NCBI RefSeq assembly: GCF_001724715.1
Contig: NZ_MEFG01000004.1
Coordinates: forward strand, 43,116 to 107,115
DNA: 64,000 nucleotides
Direction: 5' to 3'
Source of the DNA: Sphingomonas sp. SCN 67-18
GTDB taxonomy: Bacteria > Pseudomonadota > Alphaproteobacteria > Sphingomonadales > Sphingomonadaceae
Positions within the stretch are counted from its first letter, which is position 1. Every line of letters starts with the position of its first letter. Below, piece after piece: positions 27,680-34,486 of this stretch. Under the pieces are notes generated by a model. It was not told the origin of the DNA. It made no database searches and saw only the letters and a list, made by a program, of their open reading frames with translations. The translations under genes were made by a program, and so were the position numbers.

Positions 27680-27694
27680 CTGGTCTAAGACCAG
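27680..27694. promoter_or_regulatory. Operator-like palindrome upstream of membrane protein gene
   Basis: CTGGTC and GACCAG separated by TAA, 40 bp before the ATG at 27735. A compact dyad of this type suits a dimeric repressor (TetR or similar), but no such gene is adjacent. Confidence 0.4.
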
Positions 27695-27734
27695 CCTGTT
27701 CCCGCCCCGCCTCTGCAACCCCAGGAGCGAATAG

Positions 27735-28565
27735 ATGATCGTTCCGCTCCTCAGGGAATATAGATATCCCCTTGCCGTTGCCTACGGATTGTCCGTGGCG
27801 GGCTATCTCGCCGCGCAGATCTATCCGCTGGTGACGGGTCTCGCCATCAACGGCGTTTTGCAGAAGAACTACAGCGCCATCCTGTGGCTGTGTCTGTGCC
27901 ACTTCATCATGGTCGCGCTGGAGGTGAGCGCGAAGATGATGGATACGCGCGTCTTCACCCGCATCCACACCCGTTTCGCCAGCGACACCGTGAACGAAGC
28001 GCATCATCGCGGCACGCCGCCAGCGCTCATCGCCGGACGCGCCACCCTGCTCAGGGAATATATCACCTTCCTGGAGCGCGATATTCCCGCGATGCTGCTG
28101 TCCGCGATCAGCCTTGGCGTGGCGATCGTCACGCTGTTCTGGCTGGACCCGGTCGTCGGCGCGGCTTGCCTCATGCTGCTCATCCCCGCGACGGCGATCA
28201 ACGGTCGGCTGGCCCGGCAGTCCCAGCCGCTCAATGCGGGCCTCAACGACCGGCTGGAACGGGAAGTCGGCCTTCTCCAGGCGCATTCGCCCGCCCGCAT
28301 ACGCCGCCATTTCCGCGCGCTGGCGATGTGGCGGGTGAAATTGTCGGACCTGGAGGCGAAATCCTATGGCCTGCTGGAACTGTTCGTGATCGGCCTGTTC
28401 GGCGTCGCGCTGTGGCGCGTGGCGCGGATCGACGGCATCGAAGCGGGCACCATCTACGCCATATTCGCCTATATCTGGCGTTTCGTGACCAGCATGGACC
28501 AGGTTCCCCAGATCGTCCAGCAGATCGCCAAGCTTGCCGACATCAACCGCCGGCTGAAATCCTAG
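27735..28565 (+). CDS. ABC-transporter six-transmembrane domain protein without ATPase
   Basis: 276 residues resembling the ABC_membrane_3 family: the type I exporter transmembrane domain alone. About six hydrophobic stretches can be followed (e.g. LAVAYGLSVAGYLAAQIYPL, AILWLCLCHFIMVALEV, AISLGVAIVTLFWL, VVGAACLMLLIPATAI, LFVIGLFGVALWRVA, IYAIFAYIWRFV), with basic loops such as RFASDTVNEAHHR. No Walker motifs follow, because the gene ends 20 residues after the last helix. An ATPase partner is not nearby. CAGGAGCG precedes the ATG. It lies inside the candidate integrated element and may be its surviving cargo. Confidence 0.75.
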   Translation: MIVPLLREYRYPLAVAYGLSVAGYLAAQIYPLVTGLAINGVLQKNYSAILWLCLCHFIMVALEVSAKMMDTRVFTRIHTRFASDTVNEAHHRGTPPALIAGRATLLREYITFLERDIPAMLLSAISLGVAIVTLFWLDPVVGAACLMLLIPATAINGRLARQSQPLNAGLNDRLEREVGLLQAHSPARIRRHFRALAMWRVKLSDLEAKSYGLLELFVIGLFGVALWRVARIDGIEAGTIYAIFAYIWRFVTSMDQVPQIVQQIAKLADINRRLKS

Positions 28566-28857
28566 CGAGACCGCGATGCTGCGCGGCCGCTTTCCCCTTG
28601 ACCCGTATCACGCCCGGATCCTTGCTTTCTCGGAGATGGCGGCGAGCAGCGTCACGAAGCTCTCTCGCCTCGGCCAACGTCACTTCTGGATACGGCCCGA
28701 AAACCAGCCGCCTTTCCTTCCCGGCAAAGCGATATTTCACGCGTCAGAAGCGATAGCCGGTCGGCGTGACGAACAGGTATAGACCGCCAGAATCCGCCAA
28801 CTTATACGGGGTATCTGCCCCCTTCGCCTTACGCGCCTGGGCATCAGTTAGGGGCAC
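28543..28857 (-). pseudogene. Tyrosine integrase N-terminal remnant (nonsense mutation and truncation)
   Basis: Translating the minus strand from GTG 28857 gives the classic P4-type integrase N-terminal (DUF4102) sequence: PLTDAQARKAKGADTPYKLA, DSGGLYLFVTPTGYRF, then TGA at 28746-28744 exactly where the family has tryptophan, then RVKYRFAGKERRLVFGPYPE and VTLAEARELRDAARRHLRE. Only about 100 of the usual 400 residues remain; the frame degenerates where it meets the 3' end of the membrane protein gene. The gene points away from tRNA-Lys, 155 bp from the tRNA 3' end, as in intact tRNA-inserted islands. It cannot make an active recombinase. Confidence 0.88.
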
Positions 28858-29011
28858 CGAACCATCCTCTCCGCTCCAGTGCCCCCAAGGATGTCCCCAA
28901 ATCCCGGCGCTTCATGGAGACACAGGGCGACACTACGAGCGGAAGAATTTCTGATTTTCCGGGCGTTGGCAAGCTCGAAACGCTTGATATAGCGTCACGT
29001 GGATCGGCTCT

Positions 29012-29087
29012 TGGTGGGCTCGCCGGGATTCGAACCCGGGACCTACAGATTAAAAGTCCGTTGCTCTACCGACTGAGCTACGAGCCC
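29012..29087 (-). tRNA. tRNA-Lys (anticodon TTT)
   Basis: Reading the minus strand gives a full cloverleaf: acceptor GGGCTCG pairing with CGAGCCC, D-arm region AGCTCAGTCGGTAGAGC, anticodon loop CTTTTAA inside the stem GGACTTTTAATCT, T-arm with GGTTCGAATCC, discriminator A and an encoded CCA. 76 bases. Its 3' end is duplicated at 27640-27654, and an integrase remnant lies beside it, so it served as an integration site. Confidence 0.97.
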
Positions 29088-29127
29088 GCACCAAGGCGGT
29101 TTCCCCTAGGGGCGCGTCTTCATCCGG

Positions 29128-29604
29128 TCAACCGCGCCTGAACCGCGCGCGCAATTGGGCGACGGTGAGGCCGGTGACCGGGTCTCGCCAGCCCGCCGCC
29201 ACCCGGGCGAGCGGATCGAGCACGAAGGCGCGGCGGCGGAACTCGGCATGGGGAATGGCAAGGCCGGGCGAACGCCATGTCCCGCCGGACCACAGCACGA
29301 TATCCAGGTCGATCACGCGCGGCCCCCAGCGGCGGCCCGCGCGGCGGCCGAAGCTGCGCTCGATCGCCTTCAGCCGGGCCAGCAGCGCATCCGGGGCGGC
29401 ATCGCTGGAGACGATGATCACCGCATTGGCAAAGGCGCGCCCCGCCGGTCCCAGCGCCGCGGTGCGCAGGATGGGGGATACCGCCTCCACCACCGCGTCC
29501 GCCGCGATTTCGGCGATGGCGGCGGTCACCACCCGTTCCGGCGCGCCGTGGCGGCCGTGGCGGCGGTTCGATCCCAGCGCGATGGCATAGCTTGTCCTGC
29601 CCAT
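29128..29604 (-). CDS. folK: Hydroxymethyldihydropterin pyrophosphokinase
   Basis: Transfers pyrophosphate from ATP to 6-hydroxymethyl-7,8-dihydropterin in folate synthesis. The start at ATG 29604 (MGRTSYAIALGSNRRHG) puts the family ALGSN motif at residue 8; upstream residues of the open frame do not resemble the family. Other signatures: SPILRTAALG, FANAVIIVSSD, LKAIERSFGRRAGRRWGPRV, IDLDIVLW, and IPHAEFRRRAFVLDPL. 158 residues, the normal length. It is divergent from the glycosylase gene with about 23 bp between starts, so the two promoters must overlap each other's 5' region. Confidence 0.95.
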   Translation of the reverse strand: MGRTSYAIALGSNRRHGRHGAPERVVTAAIAEIAADAVVEAVSPILRTAALGPAGRAFANAVIIVSSDAAPDALLARLKAIERSFGRRAGRRWGPRVIDLDIVLWSGGTWRSPGLAIPHAEFRRRAFVLDPLARVAAGWRDPVTGLTVAQLRARFRRG

Positions 29605-29627
29605 GGTGCAGCGCCTATCGCGATGCG

Positions 29628-30281
29628 ATGACAACCGAAAGCCCCCTGCCGGCAACGGAGCCTCCCCATGATTGCCCGCTCTGCCCCCGGCTGGTGTCGC
29701 TGCGCGATGATCTGCGCGCGGAATATCCCGACTGGTGGAACGCGCCGGTGCCCGCCATGGGCGATCCGGCGGGCTGGCTGGGCATTATCGGCCTTGCCCC
29801 CGGCAAGCACGGCGCCAACCGCACCGGGCGGCCGTTCACCGGCGACTATGCGGGCGACCTGATGTTCGCGACGCTGGAGAAATTCGGCTTCACCACCGGA
29901 CATTATGACCGCCACGCCGGAGACGGCTTTGCGCTGCGCGACGTGATCATCATCAATTCGGTAAAATGCCTGCCGCCCCAGAACAAGCCTTCGCCGGAGG
30001 AGATCCGCACCTGCCGCCCCTTCCTTGCGCGGGCGGTGGAGGCGCTGCCCCGCGCCGGCGTGTTCATCGCGCTGGGCCAGATCGCCCATCAGTCGGCGGT
30101 GAAGGTGCTGGGCGGACGGCTGCCGAAATACCGGTTCGGCCATCTCGCGGAGCACCGGATGCCGGACGGCCGCATCCTGATCGATAGCTATCACTGTTCG
30201 CGCTACAACCAGAATACCGGCCGGCTGACGACGGCCATGTTCGAGGCGGTGTTCGCCCGGGCGCTGGCGCTGCGCCCCTGA
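29628..30281 (+). CDS. Uracil-DNA glycosylase, family 5 (UDGb-like)
   Basis: 217 residues. Removes uracil and other deaminated bases from DNA. The active-site motif GLAPGKHGANRTGRPFTGD and second motif HCSRYNQNTGRLT fit family 5 (UDGb) rather than family 4, which has different residues there. Four cysteines (CPLC at about 16-19, VKC and RTC around 108 and 124) are positioned for the [4Fe-4S] cluster of families 4 and 5. ATG 29628 (MTTESPLPATEPP) begins the conserved part; upstream residues overlap folK. Confidence 0.9.
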   Translation: MTTESPLPATEPPHDCPLCPRLVSLRDDLRAEYPDWWNAPVPAMGDPAGWLGIIGLAPGKHGANRTGRPFTGDYAGDLMFATLEKFGFTTGHYDRHAGDGFALRDVIIINSVKCLPPQNKPSPEEIRTCRPFLARAVEALPRAGVFIALGQIAHQSAVKVLGGRLPKYRFGHLAEHRMPDGRILIDSYHCSRYNQNTGRLTTAMFEAVFARALALRP

Positions 30282-30388
30282 GCCGGACCGGGCCGCCGCG
30301 CCCCCCCCAACTGACAATTTGCTGACAGGACCGGTCGCCTGCCCGTCAGCTACGGCCTGCTAGGTCCCCTCGCCAAGGGGGCGCCGTG

Positions 30389-31138
30389 ATGCGGCGGACA
30401 GGATTTATGACGAACAGCAAGATGACGGCCGCGCTGCTGGCGCTGGCCATGGCGGCCGGACCGGCTGGGGCGTCGCCCTATCATGTCACCGGCCTCGACG
30501 CCGCCGACAGCTGGGAAGTGAAGCTGATCGGCACATATGACGACGATCCGCTTTCGCACGAGACGGGCGGCGCGATCGACATCACCGCGCCGCTGGCCGC
30601 CGGGCTGGAAACATCGGTCGCCATCGGCAAGGATCGCATCGCGCAGAACGGGCGGCCCGCCTTCAGCGGCTGGAGCGACACCGAGGTCGCGGTGAAATGG
30701 CAAGTCCTGCCGATGACGCAGGATGGCGGTTTCGCCGTCACCACCGAACCGGCGCTGTTCGTGCCCAGCAGCAGCCACGGCGTCGACGAACATGAGTGGC
30801 GGATCGAGCTGCCGGTGGTGCTGGGCTACCGGACCGGACCGGTCGAGCTGCGCGGGCTGATCGGCTATGCGCGGTCGCTGGAAAGCCGGGCGGACGAGAT
30901 GAGCTACGGGCTGGTCGCCGAATATGACCTGACCGGGAATCTCTCAATCGGGGCGGAACTGGCCGGGCATACCGATCCCGGCGCCTTCGTCCATGCCGCC
31001 GAGCTGGAGGCGGATATCGGCTTCACCTATGCGCTCGCCAGCAAGGTCGAGCTGCAGGGGCGGTTCGGCCAGTCGCTGCGCGACGACGATCACGCCCATG
31101 AAAATCATGCCGCGCTCTATCTGGAAGTCGCCTTTTGA
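30389..31138 (+). CDS. Putative outer-membrane beta-barrel protein
   Basis: 249 residues. AAGGGG eight bases before ATG 30389 decides the start. A signal peptide with MTAALLALAMAAGPAGASP is followed by alternating amphipathic strands with aromatic girdles (SWEVKLIGTYDDDP, SVAIGKDRIAQNG, EVAVKWQVLPMTQDGG, ELRGLIGYARSLES, MSYGLVAEYDLTGNLSIGAE, ALYLEVAF), ending in phenylalanine like barrel proteins. It resembles uncharacterised transporter-like barrels (MetA/phenol-pathway type) but without a firm family call. It is upstream of a lipoprotein propeller on the same strand, possibly one operon. Confidence 0.6.
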   Translation: MRRTGFMTNSKMTAALLALAMAAGPAGASPYHVTGLDAADSWEVKLIGTYDDDPLSHETGGAIDITAPLAAGLETSVAIGKDRIAQNGRPAFSGWSDTEVAVKWQVLPMTQDGGFAVTTEPALFVPSSSHGVDEHEWRIELPVVLGYRTGPVELRGLIGYARSLESRADEMSYGLVAEYDLTGNLSIGAELAGHTDPGAFVHAAELEADIGFTYALASKVELQGRFGQSLRDDDHAHENHAALYLEVAF

Positions 31139-31275
31139 CCCCGCCGACGCCAAGCGCGCGGGCCAGATTCCATCGCTGCCGGGCACAGGCCTTGCTCCGC
31201 CGCCGCCGCTCTGATGGGAATGGCGTCCACGGTTCGCCGGCAGCCCTTTTCCATTGCAGCAGGAGTGTGTCACCC

Positions 31276-32289
31276 ATGTCGAAGTCGCTGGCGATCGCCG
31301 CCTTCCTCGCCACCGCCGCCTGTTCGGGCGCGGAAAAGACGGCCGCGCCGCCGCCCGTCAGCTATGCCGTGCTGGATCAGCAGGCCGGCCCCGAGGGCAG
31401 CTACGACTATGTCAGCGTGGACAGCGCGCGCGGCACGCTGTTCGTGGGCCGCGAATATGGGGTGATGACGGTTGACCTCGCCACCGGCCAACAGGGCAGG
31501 CTGATCGCGCGGGACAGCGTTGCCGCCGTGCTGCTGATCCCCGGAACGGACTGGATGCTGACCACCAACGGCGGCAGCAACACCGCCACCCTGCTGAACC
31601 GCGTGACCGGCGCGGTGACGGCCGACATCAAGACCGGCGAGGATCCCGACGGCGCGGCCTTCGACCAGGCCAGCGGCCTTGCCTTCGTGATGAACGGCGA
31701 CAGCGAGGACGTGACCTTCATCGACGTCAAGCGCGCGGCCGCCGTCGCCACCGTCGCGGTGGGCGGCAAGCCCGAGGCGGCCGTGGCGGACGGGCGGGGT
31801 AATCTCTACGTGAATATCGAGGACCGGAACGAGATCGCGGTCATCGATATCGCCGGTCGGTCCGTCACCCGGCGCATTCCTCTGGCCGGGTGCAACGAGC
31901 CGACCGGCATTGCCTTCGACGCCCAAAGCGGCCTGCTGATCCCCGCCTGCCACAATAATGTCGCCAAGCTGATCCAGGCCGACAACGGCAAGGATCGCGG
32001 CACCATCGCCATCGGCCAGGGCGCGGACGGATCGATTTTCGATCCGCTGCGGCGGCTGGGCTATATTTCCTGCATAGACGGCACGCTGACCGTCTATCGG
32101 CTGGACGGGGACGGCAAGGCGAGCACGGTGGCGACCGTCAAGACCCGCGAGGGCGCGCGCACGGCGGCGCTGGACCCGGACAGCGGCCGGCTCTACCTGC
32201 CCGCCGCCACGGTGGTGCGCGACGCCGAGGGCGAATATGACAGCGCCCGCAAGGATTTCACCATCCTCACCGTCGGCCCGAAGGGCTGA
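31276..32289 (+). CDS. Lipoprotein with YncE/YVTN-type beta-propeller
   Basis: 337 residues starting at ATG 31276, with CAGGAG upstream; the longer frame has no signal. Lipobox in AAFLATAACSG (cysteine 14) marks a lipid-anchored periplasmic protein. The mature part is a seven-bladed-type propeller: YDYVSVDSARGTLFVGRE, GVMTVDLATGQQGRLI, ATLLNRVTGAVTADIKTG, DVTFIDVKRAAAVATVAVGG, IAVIDIAGRSVTRRIPLAGC. It has no recognised catalytic residues and may be a scaffold or binding protein. Its stop codon forms half of the palindrome at 32287-32304 shared with the convergent gene. Confidence 0.8.
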   Translation: MSKSLAIAAFLATAACSGAEKTAAPPPVSYAVLDQQAGPEGSYDYVSVDSARGTLFVGREYGVMTVDLATGQQGRLIARDSVAAVLLIPGTDWMLTTNGGSNTATLLNRVTGAVTADIKTGEDPDGAAFDQASGLAFVMNGDSEDVTFIDVKRAAAVATVAVGGKPEAAVADGRGNLYVNIEDRNEIAVIDIAGRSVTRRIPLAGCNEPTGIAFDAQSGLLIPACHNNVAKLIQADNGKDRGTIAIGQGADGSIFDPLRRLGYISCIDGTLTVYRLDGDGKASTVATVKTREGARTAALDPDSGRLYLPAATVVRDAEGEYDSARKDFTILTVGPKG

Positions 32290-32304
32290 TCCCGGCCGGG
32301 ATCA
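32287..32304. terminator. Perfect 18-bp palindrome spanning two convergent stop codons
   Basis: TGATCCCGG followed directly by CCGGGATCA. Its first three bases are the TGA of the lipoprotein gene and its last three, read on the other strand, are the TGA of the opposite gene. A symmetric bidirectional terminator is likely, although a loopless palindrome must lose its central pairs to fold and no T-tract follows. Confidence 0.55.
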
Positions 32305-32745
32305 GCGTTTCAGCGTCGCCAGAAAATCCGCCGCCGTTGTCGGCCCGCTGGTCACGGTGTCGCTATGCTCGGCGATATATTTGCGGATCTCGATGAAGAA
32401 ATCCCCGCCGGAGGGCATGCCCATCCTGTCCCAGGCCGCGTCGAACGCCGCCGCCTTGTCGGCGGGCAGTTCGGCCGGCTGGAGAATCAGGAAATCCCAG
32501 TCCGCGCCGTCGCGGTGGACGAACAACTGGCGCACGGGCAGGCCGACCGCCCGGTTCACCTCATCCACCCGCGCGATGAAGCGCAGGAAATTCTCATGCT
32601 CGCCGGGCGCGATGCGATAGATTTCCACCTGGGTTTTCGCCACCGGCTTCACTGCGGGCACGGCATCGGCGGCATTCGCCGGTTGCGCCACGGGGGCCAG
32701 CGCCACCGCCAGCGCGGCCGACAAGAGGCAGGTCATCCTGTTCAT
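32302..32745 (-). CDS. Small periplasmic protein of unknown function
   Basis: 147 residues from ATG 32745 (MNRMTCLLSAALAVALA). A signal peptide ends near PANA-AD. The mature part has a strand-helix-strand pattern (TQVEIYRIAPGEHENFLRFI, VRQLFVHRDGADWDFLILQP, ADKAAAFDAAWDRMG), reminiscent of dimeric alpha/beta-barrel (ferredoxin-like) domains, but I cannot assign a family. It is convergent with the lipoprotein gene, and its promoter side faces the sigma factor gene at 32996 across 250 bp with no other feature. Confidence 0.65.
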   Translation of the reverse strand: MNRMTCLLSAALAVALAPVAQPANAADAVPAVKPVAKTQVEIYRIAPGEHENFLRFIARVDEVNRAVGLPVRQLFVHRDGADWDFLILQPAELPADKAAAFDAAWDRMGMPSGGDFFIEIRKYIAEHSDTVTSGPTTAADFLATLKR

Positions 32746-32995
32746 GCACGCATCCTCCATCTCCATCGCCGCATCCGGCGGCGGGGACCAAGCCTAGCCT
32801 TTCGCCCGCCCCGCGTTCCATCAAACGGATCGATGACTATCGCCGCCGGGCCATGCGCGCCACACGGCAAGCCGCACCAATATTGACCCGCTCTCCCGCC
32901 CCGCTATTGATCGGCGGGCGCGGAGCCGGGCGGTCAGGGGACGCCCCGCGGCGCGCCTTTTCACCACCGACGCGCGGGTGCCGGACGCAAGACTT

Positions 32996-33511
32996 ATGAA
33001 CCCAGATGGTCTTGAGGCCGTGTTCCTGGCCAATCGGAGCCGCCTGCTCGGTTTCCTGAAGGCCCATGGCGCGGGCGATGCGGCGGAGGATCTGCTGCAG
33101 GAATTGTGGCTCAAGCTGCAGGCGGCGCGCACCGGGCCGATCGCGCAGCCGCTTTCCTACCTCTACCGCGCGGCCAACAACCTGATGGTGGACCGCCATC
33201 GCGCGCAACGGCAGGCCGCGCAGCGCGAACGGCACTGGACGGAGGCGACCGGCGCGACCCGGCCGGGCCAGTCCGACGACCCGGCCAGCGACCGCACGCT
33301 GGTGGCGCGCGAGCAGCTCGCCCGGGCGGAGGCGGTGCTGGCCGATGTCGGCGACCGCGCCGCCGCCGTCTTCCGCCGCCACCGGCTGGACGGCATCGGC
33401 CAGCGCCAGATCGCGGCCGAAATGGGGGTCAGCCTCAGCACGGTCGAAAGCGACCTGCGCAAGGCCTATCGGGCGATGATCGCGCTCAGGAGGACGTTCG
33501 ATGAGGTTTGA
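32996..33511 (+). CDS. ECF RNA polymerase sigma factor (second pair)
   Basis: 171 residues from ATG 32996; a GTG at 32978 is an alternative. Region 2: GAGDAAEDLLQELWLKLQAA and LSYLYRAANNLMVDRHRAQR. Region 4: AAAVFRRHRLDGIGQRQIAA, EMGVSLSTVESDLRKAYRAM. FecI-like. It is the first gene of a sigma-fecR-receptor operon on the plus strand (31 bp before fecR, and fecR overlaps the receptor), the standard surface-signalling layout in sphingomonads. Confidence 0.93.
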   Translation: MNPDGLEAVFLANRSRLLGFLKAHGAGDAAEDLLQELWLKLQAARTGPIAQPLSYLYRAANNLMVDRHRAQRQAAQRERHWTEATGATRPGQSDDPASDRTLVAREQLARAEAVLADVGDRAAAVFRRHRLDGIGQRQIAAEMGVSLSTVESDLRKAYRAMIALRRTFDEV

Positions 33512-33541
33512 CGCCGCCGACTCCGTCTATGGGCCGAGGAT

Positions 33542-34486
33542 ATGACCATGACCCACGATCACGGCTCGACAGATGAACAGGCGCTCGGCTGGGTGATCCG
33601 GCTCGCGGACCCCGGTTTCGAGGATTGGAACGCGTTCGAGGCGTGGCTGGCGGCGGACCCAGCACATGCCGGCGTCTATCAGGCGATGGCGGCAGCGGAT
33701 GCCGATGCCGCCGCGCTGTTGAAGGCCGCGCCCGCCCATGCCCTCGCGCCGCCCGGCGCCACCCGGCCGCTCAGCCGCCGCCGCTGGATCGGCGGGGCCG
33801 TCGCGGCGTCGCTGGCGCTGTTCGTCGGCTACGCCGTGCTGCCGACCGGATCGGCCCCCTATACGGTCGAGACGGCGGCGGGCGCGCGCCGCACCGTGAC
33901 GCTGGCCGACGGCAGCCGGATCGACCTGAACGGCGGCACCCGCGTCACGCTGGACCGCAAGCAGCCGCGCTTCGCCGTGCTGGATCATGGCGAAGCCGCC
34001 TTCACCGTGGTCCATGACGATGCCCGCCCGTTCCGCGTGCAGGTGGGCGCGGCGACGCTGCTGGACGTGGGCACGGTGTTCAACGTCACGCGCGATGGTG
34101 GCGTCACCACCGTCGCGGTGGCGGAGGGCGCGGTGATCTACAACCCGGATGCGGAGGCGGTGAACCTTTCCGCCGGGCGCACGCTGCGCGCGTCAGACGA
34201 CGACAGCCGGCTGGTCGTGGGCGAGATGGAGGCCGGCACCATCGCCGTCTGGCGCGAGGGCCGGCTGGTCTATGACGGCGCGCCGCTGGAACAGGTGGCG
34301 GCGGACCTGTCCCGCAATCTGGGCCTTACCGTCTCGGCCGCGCCGGAAATCGCCGCCCGCCCATTCCGCGGGGTGATCGTGTTCGGGCGCGATCAGGACC
34401 GGCTAATGGCCGGGCTCGGCCCGTTGCTCGGCGTGCATGTCGAGCGCAGGGCTGCCGGCTGGCTGCTGGCGCCCCCCGCTCCATGA
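33542..34486 (+). CDS. FecR family regulator (second pair)
   Basis: 314 residues (a second in-frame ATG lies two codons in). N-terminal sigma-binding domain: ALGWVIRLADPGFEDWNAFEAW. A transmembrane stretch at about 80-100 (WIGGAVAASLALFVGYAVL) is followed by the periplasmic FecR domain: VETAAGARRTVTLADGSRID, FAVLDHGEAAFTVVHDD, LLDVGTVFNVTR. The C-terminal domain resembles a secretin/STN-type fold (LEQVAADLSRNLGLTVSAA). The stop overlaps the receptor start (ATGA), so regulator and receptor are translationally coupled. Confidence 0.92.
   Translation: MTMTHDHGSTDEQALGWVIRLADPGFEDWNAFEAWLAADPAHAGVYQAMAAADADAAALLKAAPAHALAPPGATRPLSRRRWIGGAVAASLALFVGYAVLPTGSAPYTVETAAGARRTVTLADGSRIDLNGGTRVTLDRKQPRFAVLDHGEAAFTVVHDDARPFRVQVGAATLLDVGTVFNVTRDGGVTTVAVAEGAVIYNPDAEAVNLSAGRTLRASDDDSRLVVGEMEAGTIAVWREGRLVYDGAPLEQVAADLSRNLGLTVSAAPEIAARPFRGVIVFGRDQDRLMAGLGPLLGVHVERRAAGWLLAPPAP

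Noticed and set aside
28543..28740. Intact small protein of 65 residues
   Set aside because: It is the middle of a broken integrase: homologous sequence continues upstream of an in-frame TGA at 28744-28746.
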